5,309 nt of DNA from SG8-4 sp964562575 (GTDB lineage: Bacteria > Planctomycetota > Phycisphaerae > Sedimentisphaerales > Anaerobacaceae), in the NCBI GenBank assembly GCA_964562575.1, contig CAZLTY010000238.1, positions 1 to 5,309 on the forward strand, given 5' to 3'. A model generated the notes under the pieces. The model was not told where the DNA came from and did no database searches. It was given only the letters and a program-made list of their open reading frames with translations. How positions within the stretch are numbered: the first letter of the stretch is position 1; every line of letters begins with the position of its first letter. Shown piece after piece: positions 1 to 5,309 of the stretch. A program made the translations under genes and the position numbers.

Positions 1-16
1 CTTCATACTGCAGGTT

Positions 17-40
17 TAGTGTCTTTGTGTCTTCGTGGCT
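17..40. repeat. Degenerate 8-bp tandem repeat (3 units)
   Basis: Three consecutive 8-base units are visible: TAGTGTCT, TTGTGTCT and TCGTGGCT. On the minus strand this reads as the CCACGAAGACACAAAGACAC type of sequence, which I recall as a common intergenic element in environmental bacterial genomes, including Planctomycetota. It lies just downstream of the glycosidase stop codon. It has no coding potential I can recognise and does not form a clear hairpin. The function is unknown. Confidence 0.45.
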
Positions 41-45
41 GCTAC

Positions 46-72
46 ATTTGCAATTTGATTTTTGATTTGCAC
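46..72. repeat. Degenerate 7-bp AT-rich tandem repeat
   Basis: About four 7-base units are seen: ATTTGCA, ATTTGAT, TTTTGAT and a final TTTGCA-like unit. They abut a run of six T (73-78) that overlaps the glycosidase stop codon. The stretch sits immediately 3' of the minus-strand gene. It is not a stem-loop followed by a U-run in that direction, so I do not call it a terminator. It is probably intergenic low-complexity repeat sequence. Confidence 0.4.
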
Positions 73-76
73 TTTT

Positions 77-2020
77 TTAACGTCTGATCGGGAGTTTGTA
101 AAGACTTATGCTCAACGGCGGCAAACTCAAATCGCTGGAAATGTCCGTGATCTGTGTCTCCTTGATAACCACATTGAGTTCGGCGCCGGGCTCGTTGTAG
201 GCCCTGGGGTCCGTGTGGACGATTCGCCAGACGGTGCCGTTGCGCCTGACTCGGGCGCCCTGAAGGTCCACCGTCAATCCGTGCTGCTGCTCAGTAGGAT
301 TGACAATCGCAACAGTCAGGGCGTTGCCGTCCTTGGTCAGGGCTGCCGCCACGTCGAGTGGTTTCGCGTCGCCTGTAACGGCAAGAGGCACGGTTCCGAA
401 GCGATTTCGGTAGAGTTTCAAGGCCAGCCCCGTCGTCTCGAAAGCCGCGGCGGTCTTGCTGGCCTTGATGCAGCCAATGACGTTGACCGTCTGAGCGTAG
501 TTGGCCAGGAAGATCATGTCCGATTGGCGGAAGAATTCGTGCAGACCGATGGCGACCCCAAGGCCGTCCTTGACGAAATAGCGGGTCCCTAATTCGCCAA
601 ACTCGTGTCGTCCGTACCAGTAGTTCCATTCGGTCATGGCGATGCGAATGTCTTTGCCCTCCAGCGAATCCAATTCCTGGCGGAACTTCTTGTGGATCTC
701 TACTTTCTTCTTGATATTGTCGGCGATTTGCGAGGTATGCTCGATAAGGTCCGCTTTTTCCCGACAATAGAAATGCTCGCCCATCAGGTCGATATGATCG
801 GCGCAGTTCCGCAGCAGCCCTTCGCTCCAGGAGCCGGCGTTGCCCGAGGCGATGGGGACAATGTCCGGATCCACTTCTCGCATCTTGTCCACAACCCAGT
901 TGTGTTTGCGGACATAATGCTCCATCTTCATGTAGCCGAGCTGCCAGGCGCCCCACATTTCGTTGCCGATGGCCCAGTAGCGGACATCGAAGGGCTCCTG
1001 CGCTCCGTTCTTGGCCCGAACGGCTCCCATGCGCGTATCCGTCGAGCCGTTGGAGTATTCCAGTTGAGCTGCGGCCGAGTAGGCATCCCCGAAGCCTGTG
1101 TTGACTGTCACCATGGGTTCGGTTTTAACCAGACGGCAGAATCGAATGAATTCGTTGAAGCCGAAGTCGTTGTGCTCGACGCCCGTCCAGGCCGGGTTGC
1201 TGCGGGGCGGCCGCTTGTCGCGAGGGCCGATCCCGTCACGCCAGTCGTAGCCGCTGACGAAATTGCCGCCGGGCCAGCGATACATCGGAGAGTTGAGTTC
1301 CTTGAGCAGCTTCAACGTATCTGCCCGTAGCCCATCGATGTTGTCGGCAGGCATCAGCGAGACGGTGCCCACGAAACAGGGCCCGTTGGTCACCTCGATC
1401 TCGAGCTTACCCTTGGTGGTGTCGGCACCGGCGGCAAACTCGAACCTGTACTTGCCGTGTTGGTTCGAAACGACCAGCAGTTGCGTGGATTCTCGTTCTC
1501 CCGGTTTGTCACCCCAGATAAGTGATATTATCACGTTTGTGCTTTGCAGTTGCGGCTTGAGATATATGTAGCCAACGTATTCCTTGTCCTTGACCAATCC
1601 CAGGTCGAGTTGCCGGATGCCGCTGCCGGGGTTAATGAGCGGCGTGTGCTCGCCGACAAAGGAATCTTCTTTGACCATAGCCACCGAATCGGGCGCTCCG
1701 GTGATTTGCCAGGGCGAGGCCCCGACTACCGCGAACGGGCTGTCCTTCGAGACGTTCCGCGTACCGCGATAGGGATCGTACTGGGCCGTTATGGGAAAGA
1801 AGAACTTGCGGTCTTCGAGCATCTCGGCCCATATTCCGCCGTAGATGCACCGTCCGAGATGTTCGATGAACTGGCCGTAGACAAACCTGGAAATCGGCTC
1901 GCCGGTCTTGCCGGCGTCAATTGTCACCGCGAGGGTCTGAGCCGCTGTCGTGGGCTGACAGAAACCGGCCAACACCACGGCCCCCAGGGCCCATATACAA
2001 ACAAAGCGAATTCCGAACAT
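77..2020 (-). CDS. Secreted GH51 alpha-L-arabinofuranosidase
   Basis: This 647-residue enzyme is predicted to release terminal alpha-L-arabinofuranosyl groups from arabinan or arabinoxylan, outside the cytoplasm. Residues 1-27 form a signal peptide: MFGIR, a hydrophobic core, then TTAA before Gln28. Cys21 has Phe at -1, so this is not a good lipobox. GH51 landmarks follow in order: GQFIEHLG (49-56), CIYGGIW (58-64), RWPGGNF (248-254), YWAIGNEMWG with acid/base Glu354, GEHFY (414-418), and AMTEWN with nucleophile Glu464. Residues about 85-220 interrupt the barrel and look like a CBM4/9-like beta-sandwich. The C-terminal part (~480-647) fits the family's beta domain and ends with the usual LPPLSISLYKL-type strand. 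The frame stays open upstream to an ATG at 2260. I chose the ATG at 2020 because a strong Shine-Dalgarno lies 7 nt before it and the signal peptide begins there. The gene stands alone, divergent from the kinase cluster. The family is certain; substrate preference within GH51 is not. Confidence 0.95.
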   Translation of the reverse strand: MFGIRFVCIWALGAVVLAGFCQPTTAAQTLAVTIDAGKTGEPISRFVYGQFIEHLGRCIYGGIWAEMLEDRKFFFPITAQYDPYRGTRNVSKDSPFAVVGASPWQITGAPDSVAMVKEDSFVGEHTPLINPGSGIRQLDLGLVKDKEYVGYIYLKPQLQSTNVIISLIWGDKPGERESTQLLVVSNQHGKYRFEFAAGADTTKGKLEIEVTNGPCFVGTVSLMPADNIDGLRADTLKLLKELNSPMYRWPGGNFVSGYDWRDGIGPRDKRPPRSNPAWTGVEHNDFGFNEFIRFCRLVKTEPMVTVNTGFGDAYSAAAQLEYSNGSTDTRMGAVRAKNGAQEPFDVRYWAIGNEMWGAWQLGYMKMEHYVRKHNWVVDKMREVDPDIVPIASGNAGSWSEGLLRNCADHIDLMGEHFYCREKADLIEHTSQIADNIKKKVEIHKKFRQELDSLEGKDIRIAMTEWNYWYGRHEFGELGTRYFVKDGLGVAIGLHEFFRQSDMIFLANYAQTVNVIGCIKASKTAAAFETTGLALKLYRNRFGTVPLAVTGDAKPLDVAAALTKDGNALTVAIVNPTEQQHGLTVDLQGARVRRNGTVWRIVHTDPRAYNEPGAELNVVIKETQITDISSDLSLPPLSISLYKLPIRR

Positions 2021-2027
2021 AGCAAAT

Positions 2028-2034
2028 CTCCTTT
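2028..2034 (-). promoter_or_regulatory. Shine-Dalgarno for the GH51 gene
   Basis: The minus strand reads AAAGGAG, seven bases before the ATG at 2020. It is the best ribosome-binding site in the window. It settles the start codon against the in-frame ATG at 2260, which would put 80 non-signal-like residues ahead of the signal peptide. Confidence 0.85.
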
Positions 2035-2081
2035 CTATCTTGTGTTTTTCCCGAGTGGGGGATACTGATTCCATGAGCAAG

Positions 2082-2109
2082 ATTGTATGCCAAATTGGCG
2101 GAAAAGCAA
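2082..2109 (-). promoter_or_regulatory. Putative sigma-70-type promoter for the GH51 gene
   Basis: On the minus strand, TTGCTT (2109-2104) is followed after 16 bases by TACAAT (2087-2082). These match the -35 and -10 consensus at 4/6 and 5/6. Transcription would start near 2075 and give a 5' leader of about 55 nt. The match was found by eye in an AT-leaning intergenic region, so chance is not excluded. Confidence 0.35.
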
Positions 2110-2146
2110 TTCGATAATGTCTTTGTTCGACACCTGATTGTTGCGA

Positions 2147-2158
2147 TTGTCGAGACAA
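2147..2158. repeat. Small palindrome, possible operator half-sites
   Basis: TTGTC and GACAA flank a two-base GA centre, giving a perfect 12-base dyad about 38 nt upstream of the candidate GH51 -35 box. Its position and symmetry could suit a dimeric regulator. Five-base arms are, however, expected by chance in a sequence of this length. No regulator gene is present in the window. Confidence 0.2.
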
Positions 2159-2489
2159 CGGCTGGGGAGCAGATTCGTGCCGGATATGCAAAGTATTTGG
2201 CTCGTAGGGGGAGTTCTGCCTCGACGATGGTACCTGGTCCGCATAGTATTTCCATTCCAAGACTCACTTTTTCGGACCGGATTGGCGGGAAAAATCGCAC
2301 TGGCACTGGATGGGAGCGTGATTTTATTGTATACTGATGATTTTATCATATTCAAGTAGGTCGGTCTAACGTTCGATATAAAGGTGGTTTTTGTGAATTA
2401 ACCGAACAATAGGCCTGTTTTGCGCATCTGATACAGTTGTCGTGAAACGCCAGGTTGGTGATTAGGCTATCATAATATTGTAGAGACGT

Positions 2490-3350
2490 ATGGCTAAAGA
2501 TATACTCGACGTTGGGGGTTACACTATAATCAGACGCATCGGAACCGGAGCGCGGAGCACCATTTATTTGGCCGCGGACGAGGAAGATGGTAGAAAAGTC
2601 GCCCTGAAACGGGTCATATTCGAGAGGCCCGAAGACTCGAGAGTCTTCGAGCAGGTGGAAACCGAATACAAAGTGGCGGGGATGATAGACCACCCCTACG
2701 TCCGAAAGTGCTACGAGCTCAGGAAAATACGCAGCATGTTCAAGGTAAGAGAGATGCTGCTGGCCATGGAGTATTTCGAGGCCAAGCATCTCGAAGACTG
2801 TTCCACCCTGAGTCTGGGCGACGTGCTTCTCGTCTTCAGGATGGTCGCCGGCGGCCTCAGCGCCATGCACCAGCACGGGATCGTCCACTGCGACATAAAA
2901 CCCAACAATATCCTCATAAACAAATCCGGCTCGATCAAGATCATTGACCTCGGTCAGAGCTGCAAAATCGGAACAGTCAAGCGCCGAATCCAGGGCACTC
3001 CGGACTACATCGCCCCCGAACAGGTCAAACGTAAACCTCTCGGTCCGAAAACCGACATCTTCAACCTCGGAGCGACCATGTACTGGGCGCTGACCGGAAA
3101 GCACGCTCCGACTTTGATACCCAAGAAGAACAGGTTTGGCCTGCCCGTGACTGAGCCGCGTCGAGCGCCTCACGAAATAAAGAAGGGATTGCCCATGGGC
3201 ATCTCGAAACTTGTGATGGATTGTATCGAGAACGACGCCACGAAGCGCCCGCGCAGCATGATGGAGGTCACGTCAAGGATTGACCTGATGGTGCACAGTA
3301 TCTTCGGCGGCAAAATCAAAACGAACAAGAATGCCTCAAACAATAATTGA
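2490..3350 (+). CDS. Hanks-type Ser/Thr protein kinase (stand-alone domain)
   Basis: This 286-residue soluble kinase is predicted to transfer phosphate from ATP to Ser/Thr on cytosolic proteins. Visible motifs are: glycine loop GTGARS (18-23, Ser replacing the third Gly), VALK Lys40, likely alpha-C Glu59, hinge around MEYFEA (93-98), catalytic loop HCDIKPNN (133-140; Asp135, Lys137, Asn140), DLG (153-155) in place of DFG, GTPDYIAPE (169-177), F-helix Asp189 and Arg253. All residues needed for catalysis are present, so it should be active. The HRD arginine is Cys134, which makes it a non-RD kinase. There is no transmembrane segment, PASTA or other sensor domain; only a short Lys/Asn-rich tail follows the domain. 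The start is the ATG at 2490, where the Shine-Dalgarno is weak (AGAG a few bases upstream). The 3' end overlaps the phosphatase start by 20 nt, implying an operon. Its substrates are unknown. Confidence 0.93.
   Translation: MAKDILDVGGYTIIRRIGTGARSTIYLAADEEDGRKVALKRVIFERPEDSRVFEQVETEYKVAGMIDHPYVRKCYELRKIRSMFKVREMLLAMEYFEAKHLEDCSTLSLGDVLLVFRMVAGGLSAMHQHGIVHCDIKPNNILINKSGSIKIIDLGQSCKIGTVKRRIQGTPDYIAPEQVKRKPLGPKTDIFNLGATMYWALTGKHAPTLIPKKNRFGLPVTEPRRAPHEIKKGLPMGISKLVMDCIENDATKRPRSMMEVTSRIDLMVHSIFGGKIKTNKNASNNN
2630..2649. repeat. Perfect 20-bp palindrome inside the kinase gene
   Basis: Arms CGAAGACTC (2630-2638) and GAGTCTTCG (2641-2649) are exact reverse complements around a GA centre. They encode kinase residues about 47-54, between the VALK strand and helix alpha-C. 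In mRNA the sequence could form a strong hairpin early in the transcript. No function can be assigned from sequence alone. Confidence 0.6.
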
Positions 3351-4179
3351 CCTGCTGAACAGGGGCGTAGAAGCCAGCAACGCCGACAAGTATCGACGCG
3401 ATAATCTGATCTGCCTGCCTGCTGACGGCAGCCTTATTGTAACAGGTGACCTCCACGGGCATCGGCGAAACTTCGAAAGAATCATTGCCTACGCCGATCT
3501 GGAGAACAATCCTGACAGGCATCTCATTTTCCAGGAGATCATACATGGAGGGCCGGAGGACGTACTCGGGGGCTGCCTGTCGTACAAGTTGTTGTTCGAC
3601 GTTGTCCGCTACAAACTCAGCCTTCCCGACCGGGTCCATATCATTATGGGAAACCATGACACGGCCTTCATAAATCGCAGCGAGGTGATGAAAGACGGCC
3701 GGGAAATGAACCGAGCGCTGTGTCTGGCTATGGAGCGAGAGTTCGGCAAGGCCTCCGCCGAGGTCGAACTGGCGACGAGGCAGTATCTGTTTTCGCAGCC
3801 GTTAGCGGCCAGATGCGATAACAGGATTTGGGTGTCACATTCTCTGCCCACCGACCGTCTCGTCGAGAAATTCGATCCCGGCATTCTGAGAAGACAATTG
3901 AAGATCAACGACGTGGTCAGGCCTGGCTCGGCTTATTTGCTGACCTGGGGCAGGAAACACAGTCAAGAGTTGCTCGACAACATGGCCAAGACGTTTGACA
4001 CCGATATTTTCATCCTCGGCCACCAGCCGCAAGAGCAGGGATGGTGCCAGGCCGGCAAGAATCTGATAATTCTTGCCTCCAACCACAACCACGGTTGTTT
4101 GCTCTCGATTGACCTGGCAAAATCGTATACTATTGAGCAGTTGATAGAATCGATTGTGCCACTGGCCTCCGTTGAGTGA
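3331..4179 (+). CDS. PPP-type metallophosphatase (Ser/Thr phosphatase-like)
   Basis: This 282-residue cytosolic metallophosphoesterase probably hydrolyses phosphomonoesters using two metals. Landmarks are GDLHGH (39-44; metal ligands Asp40 and His42), GNHD (107-110; Asn108, His109), VSHS (168-171; His170) and LGHQPQEQG (229-237; His231). These match the order of the PPP family that includes PP1/PP2A-like phosphatases and ApaH. The expected GDxxDRG block is instead QEIIHGGPED (68-77), which puts Glu69 where the metal-bridging Asp normally sits. There is no signal peptide or membrane segment. The ATG at 3331 lies inside the last codons of the kinase gene in another frame, with no clear Shine-Dalgarno, so translation is probably coupled. 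The natural inference is that it reverses phosphorylation by the adjacent kinase. A nucleotide substrate such as a dinucleoside polyphosphate is the main alternative. Confidence 0.87.
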   Translation: MPQTIIDLLNRGVEASNADKYRRDNLICLPADGSLIVTGDLHGHRRNFERIIAYADLENNPDRHLIFQEIIHGGPEDVLGGCLSYKLLFDVVRYKLSLPDRVHIIMGNHDTAFINRSEVMKDGREMNRALCLAMEREFGKASAEVELATRQYLFSQPLAARCDNRIWVSHSLPTDRLVEKFDPGILRRQLKINDVVRPGSAYLLTWGRKHSQELLDNMAKTFDTDIFILGHQPQEQGWCQAGKNLIILASNHNHGCLLSIDLAKSYTIEQLIESIVPLASVE

Positions 4180-4223
4180 TCTATACCTCGACCACAATCC
4201 CGGCGTGCCGATAAGAGACAAGA

Positions 4224-5201
4224 ATGGATTTGTACTACTACATAGCACTGGCGGCTATCGTTTCGCAACTGTTGTTGCTGATCCAGACGTATAACAACCA
4301 TCGATTCGCCCTGCGCAAGCACAAGAGAGATCATTTCTGGTACCGACCCCGGACGGTGTTGATTGTCCCCTGCAAAGGCCTTGACTCGGCTTTTGAGGAA
4401 AACATCACCTCATTCTACAACCAGGACTATGAGGATTATCTGCTGTGGTTCGCGGTCGGCGATGAGTCGGACCCGGCCTACGCCAAATTGTGCGAGTTGA
4501 AAGATCGGCTCAGCGCGGATTCGAAGGCTCAGGAGGTGCAAATATTCGTCGCCGGTAAAGGGCAATCGCGCAGTCAAAAGATACACAACCTGCTCCACTG
4601 TTACAAAAAGATCCCCCACGATGTTGAAGTGATGGCCTTTGCCGATTCCGATACCTGTATACGCAGCAGTTGGCTGAGCAACATAGTCCACCCCCTTCGC
4701 TCGGCCAAGAACGGTGTCGCCAGCGGCTATCGCTGGTTCGTACCGAGCAGAAACAACCTCGCCAGCCTGGCCCTCTCGGCGATGAACGCCAAGGTTGCCC
4801 AGTTCCTCGGCAATACGCGTTTCAATCACGCCTGGGGCGGGTCCATGGCAATCCGTGTGGAAGTCTTCCGCAAACTAGGACTCGACAAGATCTGGCCCAA
4901 ATCCCTCAGCGACGATCTATCGCTGAGCACCGCCGTCAAGAAGGTCGGCATGAAAGTGGCCTTCGCCCCCGCCTGCCTGGTCGCTTCCTACGAGTCCACA
5001 ACCTGGCACAAGCTGTTCGAGTTCGGCCGCAGACAATTCCTGATAACCCGCGTATATGCCCCGAGGACCTGGTGGTTCGGACTGATAAGCAGCCTGTACT
5101 CGGTATTGGGCATCTGGGCCACCGCCGCGGTGGCAATCTACGCTGCAATGATCGGGCACGAGCATGTGAGACTTTTCGCCTCGGTGCCGGTCGTGGTATA
5201 G
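4224..5201 (+). CDS. Membrane glycosyltransferase, GT2/GT21-like, 3'-truncated
   Basis: This is a family-A glycosyltransferase resembling ceramide glucosyltransferase/HpnI-type enzymes, which transfer a sugar from a nucleotide donor to a lipid at the cytoplasmic membrane face. One transmembrane helix (about 3-21) precedes the catalytic domain. Motifs are VPCKG (48-52), VGDESDPA (78-85; D1), FADSDT (139-144; D2), WGGSMAIR (204-211) and SDDLSLS (229-235; D3). The (Q/R)xxRW region is atypical: FGRRQFLITR (267-276). A hydrophobic stretch at 283-310 starts the C-terminal membrane part. Family members are usually about 60 residues longer with more C-terminal helices. Here the frame enters foreign repeat sequence near 5165-5185 and stops at a TAG (5199-5201) lying within it, so the last ~5-12 residues are probably not native. 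The start ATG has a weak AAGAGA upstream. The gene lies 44 nt after the phosphatase, probably in the same operon. The family is clear; donor and acceptor are unknown. Confidence 0.85.
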   Translation: MDLYYYIALAAIVSQLLLLIQTYNNHRFALRKHKRDHFWYRPRTVLIVPCKGLDSAFEENITSFYNQDYEDYLLWFAVGDESDPAYAKLCELKDRLSADSKAQEVQIFVAGKGQSRSQKIHNLLHCYKKIPHDVEVMAFADSDTCIRSSWLSNIVHPLRSAKNGVASGYRWFVPSRNNLASLALSAMNAKVAQFLGNTRFNHAWGGSMAIRVEVFRKLGLDKIWPKSLSDDLSLSTAVKKVGMKVAFAPACLVASYESTTWHKLFEFGRRQFLITRVYAPRTWWFGLISSLYSVLGIWATAAVAIYAAMIGHEHVRLFASVPVVV

Positions 5202-5308
5202 GTGACGGTGTTGCCGTTGACGGTGACGCTGTACTGGTCACCGGCTTCGACCGTGCCGCCCAGGGTTACCGTCTCGACCTGGGCCACCGGGGTCCGCGAG
5301 GTGGTCGC
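5138..5308 (-). CDS. Fragment of a repetitive surface/adhesin-like protein
   Basis: The minus strand is open from the window edge to a TAG at 5138-5140 (56 codons, no start in view). From 5308 to about 5180 it translates to a Thr/Val/Gly-rich segment containing VETVTLGGTVEAGD, YSVTVNG and NTVTYTTTGTE. This resembles the beta-rich repeat units (VTLGGTVEAGD...VTVNG...TYT.TGTE) of very large secreted proteins in Planctomycetota and other environmental bacteria. Past Glu (5180-5182) the pattern dissolves into AKSLTCSCPIIAA, which is the antisense of the glycosyltransferase. The real protein fragment therefore ends near 5165-5185 and both ends are broken. The role is presumably extracellular and structural or adhesive; this is a resemblance, not a firm identification. 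Confidence 0.5.
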   Translation of the reverse strand, partial: ATTSRTPVAQVETVTLGGTVEAGDQYSVTVNGNTVTYTTTGTEAKSLTCSCPIIAA

Positions 5309-5309
5309 C

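Larger units (their letters stand above)
2021..2489. other. Divergent intergenic region between GH51 and the kinase
   Basis: This 469-nt stretch separates two divergent genes and probably holds both promoters. The GH51 side has a reasonable promoter candidate at 2082-2109. For the kinase side I see only weak candidates. TATACT at 2330-2335 has just a poor -35 (TGGATG, 2307-2312). The AT-rich TATCATAATATT just before the start has no convincing -35 at the right distance. Small palindromes are present: TTGTC GA GACAA (2147-2158) and ATGAT TTT ATCAT (2337-2349). An 8-base direct repeat, ATTGGCGG, occurs at 2094-2101 and 2281-2288. Short open frames cross the region on both strands, but none has a recognisable product or a supporting ribosome-binding site. 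I see no RNA gene or riboswitch. Confidence 0.6.

Noticed and set aside
605..1330. 241-codon open frame antisense to the GH51 gene
   Set aside because: It overlaps a certain catalytic gene, has no recognisable domain, and fits the usual antisense openness of GC-rich third positions.
1522..1534. GTGATA T TATCAC palindrome inside the GH51 gene
   Set aside because: Six-base arms with a one-base centre are expected about once by chance in this length, and the site is within coding sequence.
2050..2061. CCC GAGT GGG hairpin near the GH51 leader as a terminator or attenuator
   Set aside because: The stem has only three base pairs, with no proper U-run in the transcribed direction.
2021..2260. 80-residue N-terminal extension of the GH51 frame from the ATG at 2260
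   Set aside because: The ATG at 2020 has a strong AAAGGAG at 7-nt spacing and begins a proper signal peptide. The extension would bury that signal and covers the likely promoter.
2083..2337. 84-codon plus-strand open frame in the intergenic region
   Set aside because: It has no ribosome-binding site, no recognisable motif, and starts inside the candidate GH51 promoter.
2380..2401. AAAGGTGG followed by GTG AAT TAA, a two-codon minimal frame upstream of the kinase
   Set aside because: It is too short to distinguish from chance, and nothing suggests an attenuator or leader peptide.
2352..3173. 273-codon open frame antisense to the kinase gene
   Set aside because: It is a shadow of a kinase with complete motifs on the plus strand, and its protein has no recognisable fold or motif.
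4201..4210. CGGC GT GCCG between the phosphatase and glycosyltransferase as a terminator
   Set aside because: The stem has four base pairs and no following T-run. The short gap favours read-through in one operon.
1..5309. CRISPR array, tRNA/rRNA gene, insertion sequence or transposase
   Set aside because: No regularly spaced long direct repeats, RNA gene landmarks, terminal inverted repeats or transposase motifs were seen on either strand.

Overview
The window looks like a piece of a Planctomycetota chromosome, or a metagenomic contig from one. This is an inference from three things: mid-range base composition, an exported plant-polysaccharide glycosidase, and a stand-alone bacterial Hanks-type kinase followed by a PPP-like phosphatase. 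A Phycisphaerae/Sedimentisphaerales-like host would fit, but there is no rRNA or marker gene to fix the taxon.

Layout. Positions 1-76 hold two short degenerate tandem repeats. Positions 77-2020 on the minus strand encode a secreted family GH51 alpha-L-arabinofuranosidase with its own ribosome-binding site and a plausible promoter. A 469-nt divergent intergenic region (2021-2489) follows. Three genes then read on the plus strand: a cytosolic Ser/Thr protein kinase (2490-3350), a PPP-type metallophosphatase overlapping it by 20 nt (3331-4179), and a membrane-anchored GT2/GT21-like glycosyltransferase after a 44-nt gap (4224-5201). The last ~130-145 bases carry, on the minus strand, part of a Thr/Val/Gly-rich repeat typical of giant bacterial surface or adhesin-like proteins. 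The glycosyltransferase runs straight into this sequence and takes its stop codon from it. The right end is therefore either a real rearrangement or an assembly chimera.

How the genes fit together. The arabinofuranosidase is a self-contained carbohydrate-degradation gene facing away from the others. The kinase and phosphatase look translationally coupled, as expected for a pair making and removing phosphate on shared targets. The glycosyltransferase, probably in the same transcript, is a candidate target or output, which would suggest phospho-control of lipid or envelope glycosylation. That link rests on gene order only. The most unusual features are the phosphatase's altered second metal motif, the kinase's HCD (non-RD) catalytic loop, and the chimeric right end.
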